The notes beneath the pieces are model-generated. The model was not told where the DNA came from. It did not search any database and worked only from the letters and a program-made list of their open reading frames with translations. Below are positions 43,238 to 55,420 of a stretch of 64,000 nucleotides of DNA, piece after piece. The translations under genes were made by a program, and so were the position numbers. Every line of letters starts with the position of its first letter. Position 1 is the stretch's first letter. The stretch is from Adiantum capillus-veneris (Eukaryota > Streptophyta > Polypodiopsida > Polypodiales > Pteridaceae). The DNA lies in assembly GCA_014529385.2 (NCBI GenBank), contig CM043967.1:134425182-134489181 (forward strand). Direction: 5' to 3'.

Positions 43238-44520
43238 ACGGGTGATTCCCTTTGCCATTGCTCCCCCCCCCGCTCCTCCTCGTTCCTTCTCTCCTTGCAC
43301 CACACGTTGATAACCCTTAAATAGCTGCTATCATATTTTATGCAATGACGGCGCCGTCGCTATGGAAACTTCCATTGATGATGTGGCATGGCTGTTTGAG
43401 GACAGCTCCAAATGAGGCGGGATTAGTGCCGAATAGTGTCACGCCACCGTGCTGAGCAAAGCTCATCTCTTGCTCAGTGTCTCCCGAGCAATGCTATGGT
43501 ATGTGCGACCAAATCATCTCCCCCTCATTGCTGTTCGCTGCCTCCTTTCACGCCATGGCTTGTTTTTATTTTTCCCTTTTCATACACACTAAAGCCCTAT
43601 TTTCTTACGTCTAATGGGCGGTCGGCTTAAGCCTCATAGTGGGCGGTTGCCATTGCTCCCGGGCGGCCATTGAGCCTCATCGTGGGCGGCCGACTGCTTG
43701 CATTTTGGGGCTATTGCCTTTCATGGGCACTACATTGAACATATATGTCGGACCCCGGCCAACAAGGCAATGCAAAGTATAGAATTTTTCTCCAGTAGCA
43801 CTTGAGTAATTCCCGCAATCAACATGCTCTAGGTGATGACATTCGGACAAATAGCTCATCAAGAACTGTAAAGACACAGTTGCAAACTTTGTGGCCAAAA
43901 GTCATCTAGTACCACATCATCGATCGTTGTAACCGAATTCAAACATTAATATCTTACAGCTTTGGACTCCGATTGGCAAGTTGTAAATCCCTATAGACTT
44001 CTCAAGCTGCATAGAACGCATATGAACCCTGTTGCGGCTCTAAAATTCCCAGATGGCACACCAATCGAGCGGACTGGACTGGTACGAAACCGGCCCATGG
44101 TGAATCTTTAACGGACAATATCTTGGCAACCAAAACTCTGATCACTGATCTGAAAAGACCGATGCACTCCACAAAGTGAGCACTTGAGGCCCGTGCATTC
44201 ACTTCATTTTTGTCCCCTTAAGTACAGTTGCCCAATCCCGTACGGATCTACAATTGACTCAAACTTCAAACTGCCATAACTTTCTCATCATAGCTCCAAT
44301 TGACGACTCATAAAGACAGGCTGGTAGAGCACTTTAAGCACTACAGTTCTAGATCATAATCTCCCATATGTGCTCACTTCAAGTATACTCCTATTTAGGA
44401 TCATCAAGGCATATGTTGGCCCTTTAAAGCCGCATCTGGCATACATTAATCATTAAACTTGGCATGTTAACAAGCATTGGTCATTGCTCAATGAACGTGT
44501 AGGCTACAAAAAAGCTCGAC
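43238..44520 (-). repeat. Third, diverged LTR of the same family
   Basis: From about 43,700 to 44,500 the sequence parallels 42,400-43,200 at clearly lower identity: ATGGCACACCAATCGAG, CTCCACAAAGTGAGCACTT, TTTTGTCCCCT, AAAGACAGG. It abuts the 5' LTR, so it comes from an older insertion or a tandem array. A poly-C run lies at 43,262-43,271. Confidence 0.7.
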
Positions 44521-44564
44521 GTGCATTTTTCTGGTATATTTCTAAGCATGGGAATGGATCTGCA

Positions 44565-45136
44565 CGACAATGTGATTATGGGATGCATTATTGATAAAAG
44601 TTGAGAACCAAGTGTGCGGATGGATGTAGAAGGGTAACGAAGACGCACTGCGAGGCCATTTTTTGGCCTGTTCGGGGTCCGTTTGAGTTGAATCAAAAGG
44701 CCAAAGGTGCCCAAGGTATAAAGTGAATTTTGGACACTAAAAAACCTGAGAAAAAACCAGAAAAATTTTGGATACAACAGGAGGAACAGTCGCAACTCAG
44801 TTTTTGTTGTTTTTGGAGCCTGTTTTGGCCATAAACTGCTCATCCAAGCTCGGATTTGAGCACTTTGATATTATAGACTGGGGTATTTGGCCGTTCCGAA
44901 CACAATGGCACTATCCATTTTTCCAAATTCTTCATTGTTTTCCTAATTTTTTGGTTGTGTAAGTTTCTCCTGTGAGTGAAGCCTATGCTCAAATTTGTGA
45001 TTGTATTTGGCATATTTCATCCATAGGGTGTGAGCTATTTGCCCCATTGGTGTCAACACAAGCTCAATTGTATCTAAGCATAAAAAATATTCCTCCTTTG
45101 AGTTGATTTGTGTGTATGTGTGTGTGTGTGCCTGTG
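44565..45136 (+). repeat. Dispersed repeat family, copy 2
   Basis: Parallels 57,830-58,370 and 4,190-4,740 (ACGCACTGCGAGGCC, GGCCTGTTCGGGG, GGAGCCTGTTTTGGCC), ending at a GT tract near 45,110-45,140. Confidence 0.8.
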
Positions 45137-47213
45137 TGTGTGTTTGATTGTAAACTCCCATCACTTAGAATCATATACTGACAGAAATTAAATACTATTT
45201 GCACTTAACATACTATGAAAAGAACAAATAAAAGTATAACTTTTTGATATAAAACTTATTACAAGACACTTTGATACATGAAAAACTAGGAGCTTTAAGC
45301 CGAAACTCCTATCAGATGAAAGCAGGGATCTTTACCTGCTAACCAACAATAAGTAAAATTAATTAGAATTAATTTGCACAAAATGGGTGACAGGAATATC
45401 AGGCAATCCCCACTGCTTGTTATTGTTGTCACACCCTAGACCCCTAACCTTACTCCTAATCATATGTTATGTTTTCTTTCGCTTGTCTATACAAGTAGGG
45501 TCGATTACGGTCTGTGAAAGTTTTTATGGGTTTCAATAGCTTGGAGATGGGGTCTCTAGTTGCTATTGGCTTGGTTCTCTTTTTCTCTTTATGTGCTATC
45601 ATGAGCTTGTCCCGAATCTATTGTAGCTTAAATACATCTCGAGTGATGCTCATCCTAGCTATCTGCATGTACCCCTGTTTATCACCAATGGTTACACATA
45701 TGAGTTTAGCATTCTTAGATACTATACTTAGATGTTGCCCTAGGGGCATCATTATCTCTATGTTCTATAAGTCAACATCTTAATTTATAAGAACATCTAA
45801 TTTGTGAAACTTTTGGCAGCATTTTGTTTGTAAAACCTTTCTTTTTTTCAAAAAACCCCATCTTACATAATGACATTTGTCCTCATAGGAGGTTGTCATA
45901 TACTCTCTTTCAAATCTTTGATACATTTTTATGCTAGAGAGTAATCATAAAAAAACAATGGTTACACATATGAGTTTAGCATTCTTAGATATTATACTAA
46001 ATGCTGCCTTAGGGGCATTCTTATCTCCATGTTTTATAAGTTAGCATGCCAATTTATAAGTATATCTAGTTTGTGAAAATTTTGGCAACATTTTGTTTGT
46101 AAAACCTTTCTTTTTTGAAAAAAACGAGTCTTACACAATGACCTCTGTCCTCACAGGAGGTTGTCATATACTCTCTTCCAAATATTTGATACATTTTTAT
46201 GCTAGAGAGTAATCATTAAAAACCAATGGTTACACATATGAGTTTATCATTCTTAGATATTCTACTAAATGTTTCTTTAGGGGCAGTCTTATCTCTATGA
46301 TTTATAAGTCAGCATACCATTTTATAAGTATATCTAATTTGTGAAAATTTTGGCAACATTTTGTTTATAAAACCTTTCTTTTTGCAAAAAAACGAGTCTT
46401 ACACAATGACATCTGTCCTCACAGAAGGTTGTCATATACCCTCTTTCAAACTTTTGATACATTTTTATGCAAGATAGTAATCTTAAAAGACCAATAAGGA
46501 AAAAAACAAGAGCTTTTTTAAACTTCAATGCTTAAAAACAATTGTACTCAAGGCTTTCTGTATCAATTCACCTGGTTATTGCTTGCAGTAGACATCTGTA
46601 GTGCTCCTCTTTCCCACTTAGTGCTCAACGCAATGTACCACTTGAAACTCTTACCTTCAACTGTCAAATCATTTTGTGTATAGATATTAATTGTATGATC
46701 CAACTTTCAAATTATGCATATTATACATTCGGTTTGTATGTTAATGTGATGCTTACTTGTGCTTGTGTGTATATGCTTTTGCACATGAATGCCGAACAAT
46801 ATGTATAAGTATGCCAATACCCGAGATTGGTCTTGGTAATGTTTTAGTCTTATGTCGGTTTTTTCATGAATTATTGCGTACACTTCTTATATGTATGTGT
46901 AGTTTTCTCATGTTGCAACTGTATGTTAGACTCCCTATTGCTAATATATGCATGTATATAATCTTAAATCATGTATCTATGCTTGAATGTGTAGCAACCA
47001 ACTCATGCTTTTAAAACCATAATTACCTTCTGTATGTTTACGACCAGGAAGTAGGTTGCCACATTGGTCCTCCTAGATAGTGTGTCGTATGCTGCGGATT
47101 TTGTGAAGCTACGCCCTTCTCCACTTGAGGCCGATGGTTTTTGCTGACGTTTGAGAGAGTAGGAGGCAGCATTCACTTGCGAGCCCTGGTTGCTTATGTC
47201 TATTGTGTACTGT
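45137..47213 (-). repeat. Direct repeat R1 flanking the Penelope-like element
   Basis: About 2,077 bp, matching 50,813-52,890 base for base with scattered changes. It lies downstream of the reverse transcriptase on the coding strand. It could be a pseudo-LTR of a tandemly inserted Penelope-like element. Strand is given as that of the enclosed gene. Confidence 0.88.
45687..46490. repeat. Three tandem units of about 268 bp in R1
   Basis: Units begin AATGGTTACACATATGAG at 45,687, 45,957 and 46,225 and each runs through CATTTTGTTTGTAAAACC and GGTTGTCATATAC. A fourth begins and stops near 46,490. Confidence 0.92.
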
Positions 47214-47756
47214 GGAGGTATCCATCCTTCTATCACTCTTCCGCCAACTATGTTGTATCCTGTGCCATGGTTAGTGGAGGCATGTTAACAAAACTTACTT
47301 CTTTTTTTATGATACTATATGAGCACGTGTGTGTTGTGTGGTTGTGTGTCTATAATATCACAAAAGTTTTTATTAGCATGTATCCTGTGTTCCATATATT
47401 GTGTGTGTGTGTGTGCACGTGTGTGTGTTTCAAAAGATGTGTTTACACTTCAAATATTCAAGCAATGAGCCGAGTATGGAAAGCAAGGAGCCAAGTATGG
47501 CAAGCAAGGAGCAGATCCAAAAAACTAGGGCATGAAGTGTCGAACATATAGCAAGGGGTCAACCTTATAGGCATGGGTGTGTGGGGTGGGAATTGAATGG
47601 GTGTATATGTGTGCAATATCATAGAGTGTTTGTCAGTATGCATTCTGTGTTCCATATATTGTGTGTATGTGTGTGTGTGTGTGTGTGTGGCCCTCCCCCA
47701 TCCCTGAGGAAAGGTGCACTTGGTGGAGGATAGGCCACCAAGTGGACCTATCCTCT
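47214..47756. other. GT-rich spacer after the Penelope-like reading frame
   Basis: GT tracts (about 47,400-47,430 and 47,660-47,690), a twice-used GTGTTCCATATATTGTGTGT string (47,388 and 47,648) and a short tandem AGCAAGGAGC repeat. No gene apart from the interleaved hairpins at its right end. Confidence 0.6.
47717..47754. other. Two interleaved inverted repeats at the Penelope-like stop codon
   Basis: CACTTGGTGG (47,717-47,726) pairs perfectly with CCACCAAGTG (47,735-47,744), and AGGATAGG (47,727-47,734) with CCTATCCT (47,747-47,754). The pairings interleave as in an H-type pseudoknot, though the linkers are 0-2 nt, so they are more likely alternative hairpins. On the coding (minus) strand, the TAG ending the reverse transcriptase frame sits inside this structure. 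Confidence 0.8.
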
Positions 47757-50745
47757 ACCAATTCTCTGTTTTAAGGTACCGATGGTAAATCTAATGCCTA
47801 GAAATTGATTTCTCTCAATGACATTGGTGATACATGTAATTACCTTGTCTTTTTTGAAACCATTCTCTACAAACATAGAGACTAGTTTATTTAAATCTGT
47901 TACCACATACGATTCTTGGGATGCATTATATAATATGGGAAGAACCTGTTATGTGCAGACATTATATGCCATCTTTTTTGGTTGATTATTGGCTGCATGA
48001 ATAAACGAAACATTAGGGCATGGTAATTTGTCTTTTTTCCATGAGGTGTATGCTACATACTCCCCTTCAATTGATTCGCACATTGATGTTATGTAAATAC
48101 TCAAATGTCCAGACCACTTCACTTTTCTTTTTTGTAAGCACAATCTATTTGCGGTATTTCTTAAACCCAAGATATTTCATAGTTTTATGAGTTTAATAAT
48201 GTTGTCCAATACCTCAAGCAGTCCATGCGTGCCTTTATGAGGGATAGCCTCATAACAGGATGTTATATCAAAGGAATGAATGTTTGTAATATGTTTTGGT
48301 AGATTAATCAAAAAATTGTACTGATTTTTAATCATCCAATACCCATTGGTTTGTGTTCCAGAAAACAAATGTAGCTTTTTATGTATAATTTTGGTGTATT
48401 GTGAAAACCCTTGTATTAATCCTTTGAGTAATTTGGTGATTATAGTTGTAGGAGGAGTAAATACACAGTTATGCGCATTAGTGTTCCATCTGAAATCCAT
48501 TTTATGGATTTTAAAATTTCCCATAAGATATGGGAGAGAGAACATAGATGGTGTTTCTAACCCAATCTCTTGGGTATAAGATCCTATGGCCTGGCAAATT
48601 TCCTCGTCAGCTTGTGAAGAAAGAAGATGGAATTCGGGGCTTTCCAGCCTTCTCCTTGCTGCTAATTGAATGAGTTTCTTACATATGAATACTGGAGTTT
48701 GCGCAGATTTATCCAGTCCACATATAAATAAATATTATAAAATATAATTTATTTCATCCATCAGGTCTGTGTTCTTGTACCAGGGAGTTTGGTTTTGCCT
48801 ATAAAATGGAAATCTTTGGGAAACATCACATTAACTGAACCTTGGATATAATTGTAATGAGTTTTACTATTCTCACATCCTAAAAGGATACATAAGGTCT
48901 TCCATACATTGCTAAGTTCTTTTATTATTGACTTAGGGTTTATTGGTATTAATATGTGATTTAACCCTTTCTTGATAAATTCTTGGAAGGTTTTATGTCT
49001 AGCTATGCTAGGAATAGTGGTGATCACATGTCTTCCTAATGGTTCTAAGTCCACTAAAATGTTGGAAAACCTTCTATGAGTTAAACAACCACATGGTTGT
49101 GCTTCATCAATTTCCTGGACAAACACAGAAGATGGTTTCTATAGAGTATGGTTCAAGTTTTTGGTATATTTCCAACCAAAGAAAATCCTCTTTTTAGATA
49201 GTTCTTTATTGATGTGAAAATCATTTATCGATGTTTGAAAAACCTTATGAGGATTAATAAAGTCCATAAATTTGTTACAAAACAATATGTGAACAAATAT
49301 TCCATGCATCCTAACATTGCGTTCAAAATGTAATAATCCATTATTTCTTGTAATAAGTAAATGAACCTGGTATTCAGAACTTGAGTATTCAAGTGCTTTG
49401 GGAGTATCCCCATAGTCTTCAGATCCTCTGAATTTCCTTGGCTTCTTGCTTGTTGATGCCATGCTGCTGGTGTGTGTGTGATCTTCTTTAGTTTCTCCTT
49501 GCCTTTGGGTGGTTTGAGTAGGGTTTTGATTGTGTTGGAAATAGGTGTGTTGTGTAGCTTTTGAAGAAGTGGAGTCCCAGGTGTGTATAGGACCAGCCCC
49601 TTAGCTACTTCTAGCATGTGTTCATGAAACTGATAATAGATGATTACCGCATGCCTTAATTCAGCTCGAAATGAGGCCACCCATGCAATAAAGGCATAAA
49701 CCTGGGTAGGTCCGAACGAAAATTGAAAAAACTTTGGTAAATTCTGGAATACGTACCACAAAAATTGATCACCAAATGATTGAAGAGGAACAACTGGAGT
49801 TTGGATCCACCCTTTTGCATTGACATTAAAGGAAGGGTCTATAGGAATTCCAACAGTCTCTCAGAAACCATTTTTGATCCTTTGCCATGTCCATAAGAGA
49901 GAGTCCTTTGGTGCGAGCAATGATTGGAGATCTTGGACATTTTTTACCATCGACATCTGATAATTTGACTTATTTAAGCTCAAAGAGAACATCTTATGCC
50001 AAAAGATGTTTGGAATGTAAGGCTAAGGTTTTACATTGCTCAACAATGTTCGTGGGAATACTACACAACAACCCTAGAGAGGAGATTGTAAAAGGTGCCC
50101 GATGGTTCAAAATTTCATAATCCCGGAGCTTATGCTCAAGTCGGATAGCATCCAACTCAACTTGCCTGGGTGGTAGTAAAGGGATTACCTCTGAAAAGAG
50201 TTTAGAAACTGCTCTTTTTGGGGATAAACAGTTTGCATCTACCAAAAAGTTGAGAGCTTCCTTCTCTTTTCCTCCAGAAGGTCTAGATCAAGAAGGGGAT
50301 TAATAACCTTTTTTGAGTGCTTGATTTCTATAGGTACCATGGAAGGTTATTGATAATACATAACTTGTTCACAATAGTGGGCAGAGAAGTTAAATAAAAA
50401 TCAAGATCCGAACTATCTTGTGCATCAATAATGGGTAACTTAGCTAAGAAGGTATTAAAGGCCTCTAGAAGCTTATCCTTGTCTTTTCTAGAAAGAATCA
50501 ATAAGGAGAGCTAGTCATTTATAGAAGCAGTGTTTAATACTAATATAGAGTGGGTATTTATAGATTGTTTCTCAAAGTCCAGCAATTTTTTGTGAAATTC
50601 CACACCTTTGAAACAAGAAATTATACATTTGGTACCAACAGGTGGAATAGGAATGCCTTCTTCTATTCCATATCCCAGATGGGTGAGAGATGGAATCCAA
50701 AAAGCCCGAATAAATCACGACACAAGTATTAAACCAACAGTTATT
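47757..50745 (-). pseudogene. Penelope-like element reverse transcriptase
   Basis: Read leftward from about 50,745, decayed frames cover an N-terminal region (50,245-49,139, fragments) and then a pre-fingers part with C-G-C, GRHVITTIPSIARH and FIKKGLNHI (49,126-48,761), typical of the Penelope/Athena group. The reverse transcriptase proper lies at 48,545-48,177, with FKIHKMDFRW, TPPTTIITKLLKGL, YWMIKNQYNF, and motif A as FDITSCYEAIPHKG (48,246-48,272). The C-terminal segment at about 48,000-47,757 gives LYNASQESYVVTDLNKL, MFVENGF and FLGIRFTIG. The catalytic core with the second Asp pair was not found, so a deletion near 48,175 is likely. No GIY-YIG endonuclease was seen. Frameshifts and stops make it inactive. 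Confidence 0.72.
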
Positions 50746-50812
50746 TTTATATCAGTATTAAGTTTCCTCAGTATATGATGGATACCCGACCAAGGTATCA
50801 CGGGAAAATTGT

Positions 50813-52884
50813 GTGTGTGTTTGATTGTAAAATCCGATCACTTAGAATCATATAATGAGAGAAATTAAATACTATTTTCACTTACCATATTATGAAAAGA
50901 ACAAAGCAAAGTAGAATGTTTTGATATAAAACTTATTACAAGATACTTCGATACATGAAAAAGTAGGAGCTTTAAGCCGGAACTCCTATCAGATGAAAGC
51001 AAGGATCTTTACCTTCGAATCAGCCATAAGTGCAATTAATTAGAATTAATTTCCACAAAATGGGTGACACGTATATCAAGCAATCCCCATTGCTTGTTAT
51101 TGCTATCACACTCTGGACCCCCAACCTTACTCCTAATCATATGTTATGTTTTCTTTCCCTTGTTTGTGCAAGTAGGGTCGACTACGATCTGTGAAAGTTT
51201 TTATGGGTTTACATGGCTTGGATATGCCGTCTCTAGTTGCTATTGGCTTGGTTCTCTTTTTCTCTTTATGTGCTCGCATGAGCTTGTCCCAAATCTGTTG
51301 TAGCTTAAATACATCTTGAGTGATGCTCATTCTAGTTGTCTACCTGTACCCCTGTGTGTCACCAATGGTAACACGTATGAGTTTAGCATTCTTAGATACT
51401 ATACTTAGATGTTGCCCTAGAGTCATCATTATCTCTATGTTCTATAAGTCAGCATCCTAATTTATAAGTACATCTAAGTTGTGAAAATTTGGCAGCATTT
51501 TGTTTGTAAAACCTTTCTGTTTTCAAAAAATCCCATCGTACATAATGACATCTGTCCTCATAGGAGGTTGTCATATACTCTCTTCCAAATCTTTGATACA
51601 TTTTTATGCTAGACAGTAATCATTAAAAAAAAATGGTTACACATGAGTTTAGCATTATTAGATATTATACTAAATGCTGCCTTAGGGGCATTCTTATCTC
51701 TATGTTTATAAGTCAACATTCCAATTTATAAGTATATCTAATTTGTGAAAATTTTGGCAGCATTTTGTTTGTAAAACCTTTCTTTTTTCAAAAAAACCAA
51801 TCTTACACAATGGCCTCTGTCCTCACAAGAGGTTGTCATATATTCTCTTCCAAATCTTTGATACATTTTTATGCTAGACAATAATCATAAAAAACCAATG
51901 GTTACACATATGAGTTTATCATTCTTAGAAATTCTACGAAATGCTGCCTTAGGGGCATTCTTATCTCTATGGTTTATAAGTCAGCATTCCAATTTATAAG
52001 TATATCTAATTTGTGGAAATTTTGGCAGCATTTTGTTTGTAAAAACCTTTCTTTAAAAAAAAAAAACTAGTCTTACACAATGACATCTGTCCTCACAGAA
52101 GGTTGTCATATACCCTCTTTCAAACTTTTGATACATTTTTATGCAAGATGGTAATCTTAAAAAAACAATAAGGAAAAAAACAAGAGCTTTTTTAAACTTC
52201 AAGGCTTAAAAACAATTGTACTCGAGGCTTTTTGTATCAATTCACTTGGTTATTGCTTGCAGTAGACATCTGTAGTGCTCCTCTTTCCCACTTAGTGCTC
52301 AACGCAAGGCAATGTACCACTTGAAACTCTTACCTTCAACTGTCAAATCATTTTGTGTATAGATATTGATTGTATGATCCAACTTTCAAATTATGCATAT
52401 TATACATTTGGTTTATATGTTAATGTGATGCTGACTTGTGCTTGTGTGTATATGCTTTTGCACATGAATGCCGAACAGTATGTATAAGTATGCCAATACC
52501 CGAGATTGGTCTTGGTAATGTTTTAGTCTTGTGTCGGTTTTTTCATAAATTATTGCGTACACTTCTTATATGTATGTGGAGTTTCCTCATGTTGCAACTC
52601 TATGTTAGATTCCCTATTTCTAATATATGCATGTATATAATCTTAAATCATGTATCTATGCTTGAATGTTTAGCAACCAACTCATGCTTTTAAAACCATA
52701 ATTACCTTCTGTATGTTTACGACCAGGAAGTAGGTTGCCACATTGGTCCTCCTAGATAGTGTGTCGTATGCTGCGGATTTTGTGAAGCTACGCCCTTCCC
52801 CGCTTGAGGCCAATGGTTTTTGCTGACGTTTGAGAGAGTAGGAGGCTGCGTTCACTTGCGAGCCCTGGTTGCGTATGTCTATTG

Positions 52885-52890
<6 letters not shown>
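50813..52890 (-). repeat. Direct repeat R2 flanking the Penelope-like element
   Basis: About 2,078 bp, the upstream partner of R1. It keeps a 65-codon minus-strand frame (51,330-51,133) that is broken by stops in R1. Confidence 0.88.
51364..52165. repeat. Three tandem units of about 267 bp in R2
   Basis: Units begin at 51,364, 51,632 and 51,897, matching the three units of R1 one for one. Confidence 0.92.
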
Positions 52891-52891
<1 letters not shown>

Positions 52892-52953
<62 letters not shown>

Positions 52954-52962
52954 TGTGTGTGT
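52892..52962. repeat. (TG)n microsatellite at the right edge of R2
   Basis: A TG run of about 60 bp plus a short continuation begins where similarity between R1 and R2 ends. Confidence 0.95.
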
Positions 52963-53487
52963 AAAGAGTTTGTACTATTATATGAGCGCTACAGGAAAGC
53001 TTACGTGCTCATGCTTGCATGCTTAAAGCAATAGCTTTAGGTGAGTGGTTTGGCCTAAGCAAGCTACTAGAAGTTGGAGGAGCTACAGAGTATGCAACTT
53101 GGCGTGTGTGCTTGCCATGTGTGATGGTGAATTTCATGCGCTAACTACCCTTCTGTATAGGCTTTGGATATGCGGTGCCTTAAAGGCCTAGTCGTTGGTT
53201 GCCTTAAAGGCTTGCAGCAGAGCGATATGTCATTGCTGCTAGTTTACGCTTCTAGCTTTAGAATATGCCTAGTTTAGAGGTTTTGCAGTGTGCTACTTTA
53301 TCTTAAGCTTTATTAATATTAAAGTCATATCCTCCTTTGAGATATTATCCACTTTGTTACTTGATGTATCAAAAGTTACAATCTTTTTTTGTATGATTGA
53401 GCCAATTCCCGTAAAGTGAGCTCTTTTCTAAACTGTATCTTGTGTTTGTGCCGGTACTATACGTAGGTCCGTGTACCCATTAGTGTT
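52963..53487. other. Intergenic
   Basis: A few short direct repeats (CCTTAAAGGC at about 53,179 and 53,202). No gene or element end recognised. Confidence 0.5.
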
Positions 53488-53492
53488 GCGAA

Positions 53493-53814
53493 TGTAAAGT
53501 GTGAGCTTTGTCCTAAGGTGTGATTCAAGGAGAGGAGAGTGGATTTATCCCACATACTGTGGAGCAAGATTGTAGAGCTACTTAAAGCTCATTTCATGAA
53601 TGAATAAACAACAACTTCATTTTGCACTACATGCTTGTCCATGGTGAGCTTGTGCTAAGCTAAGTCAATACTCAAGATTGTGTTTATGAGTCCAAGCTAA
53701 TTCTATCTTGGAACCTAATTCACTTGAGTGATAACCTTGCTTACACACACACTCACGCATTGACACTATGTTTCTCTTTCATCCACCATAGCTAGCACGA
53801 TCCAATTTCTAACT
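53493..53814 (+). repeat. 5' LTR of the copia-type element
   Basis: Starts TGTAAAGTGTGAGC. The terminal CA has mutated (TAACT instead of TAACA). Confidence 0.94.
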
Positions 53815-53816
53815 TA

Positions 53817-53828
53817 TGGTATCAGAGC
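53817..53828 (+). other. Primer binding site (initiator tRNA-Met)
   Basis: TGGTATCAGAGC two bases after the LTR. Confidence 0.95.
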
Positions 53829-55420
53829 ACTAGGTTATGCTAGGTAGGTTTATTGTTACGCTTTTGTGTATTAGTGATTAGCACTCTTAAATTTCTTGGC
53901 ACTTAGTATGATTCTTGCATAATTTATATCTCAAATTAATCCTTTCAATATCATAATCTCTTTGCATTAGAGGTGTGTCTGCATAGGCATTATCGAGAGC
54001 TATCCGACAACTATTTGTTCGCTCTAATCGGGTTTCTAATTTGTACCTAATTGTCCATTTAATTTTGCAAGGTTAGTAGTTCCATTTGCTCTTTAGAATT
54101 TCTGTCCTGCAACAACTCAAGAGTTGTGTGTGTGTGAGAGGGAAGCCTTTAATGCACAACTCAAGAGTTGTGTGTGTGTGAGAAAGAAGCATTTAATGCA
54201 CAAAAGAACTTTTTGGAAGAGTTTTCAAAAGTCCTTAAAGAAATGCCTTTACAGCACGTGAGAACACCCTATTTATAGGGTTGAGGGCCACAAACAAAAC
54301 CAAACAAGGATTGGGCGCCGCCCATTGAATGGATGTCAAATTGACAACAAATCATATTGCAATTTTTTTTCGGGTCCAATTGCTTTGATGTGCAAGAGTG
54401 CACAGAGTGCCACAGACTCCCTCATTCACCTGAGTAAATCGGCCACCTGAGTGTTGATTTTCTTGCTCCACAACAAGGCAACCTGCAGGTTCCTCTAAAC
54501 ATTTGCCTCTGTAAACTTTGAGCGCCCACCATAGCTTGCGGCATTAACTTGTTGGCTGCACTTCCTTGCGAAGCACACAGTGAGCCACACCTGTGTCCTA
54601 TAGGCAGCTACACAGAGCCTCTCAGCCTTGGCTATCCCCACTCTCAACCTCGACTATCTCGGCTATCACCGACCTGCTATCTCCACTCTCAGCCTCCGCT
54701 ATCTCCACTCTCAACCGACCTGTTGTCCCTACTCTCAAGCAGCATGGCGACCTTGCCCCTGCACCTGCTGGCTCTTGCTCACCCATACACCCGCTGGACC
54801 CTCTCTTGACGGCTATGAGCTGCACAAGAGCATCGAGAGCATCAAGTTGCAGAGCATCAAGAGCATCACCCGGCCAAAGGGGGGGTAATCGACAGAGGAG
54901 GCAAGCTCAAAAGGCACTGTTGCAAGGCTCAGAAAGGACATGGTGCCAACCTGCTGCTGCGACCTTTTCAAAACAGCTCACCGCCCTTGACATTCTCCCA
55001 CCGCCGCCCTCGTCTGCAAGTCCCAGTTGTTTTGGTTTCTTTTTGCATTGGAAAAATAAAAGGTGAATTTGTTAGGCACCGGTTCCCACTCTAGATTTAA
55101 AATTAACAAAGCGGTCATTAAACAAAGCAACTTCAAGCTTTTAAAAGGGAGCTCCAAAGGTATCCAAAGCCAACTTCGAAGGCTCATTCCAATCATCAAA
55201 GAAGAACTCAAAGGTGTATGTGAAGGGTGACTTCACCTCGAGTGAAGAGGTACTTCACATTAAGAGATTTTTTTTTATTAAGATGACATTAAAATTGAAA
55301 TCTTGCAGCCGAGCACAATAATTTGCAAATAAATATCTTCTTTCTTTATTTGTGCACTGTGTAAAGAGGCAGACAATGGCTAGGAGAGTCTCCTAAGCTA
55401 AGACTCCTCTATTATCACAA
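53829..55420. other. Long untranslated leader of the copia-type element
   Basis: Unusually long (1.6 kb) for the gap between primer site and gag, so it may hide an older insertion. It contains a tandem AACTCAAGAGTTGTGTGTGTG duplication (about 54,113 and 54,163), a palindromic CCTATTTATAGG (54,268-54,279), runs of CTATCTCCACTCTCA-like repeats (54,640-54,740), and a GTGAAG/CTTCAC hairpin cluster near 55,219-55,258. Confidence 0.5.

Noticed and set aside
45137..47213. Hammerhead ribozyme in the repeats flanking the Penelope-like element
   Set aside because: Such repeats often carry one, but I found no CTGATGA core followed by GAAA in a foldable arrangement on either strand.
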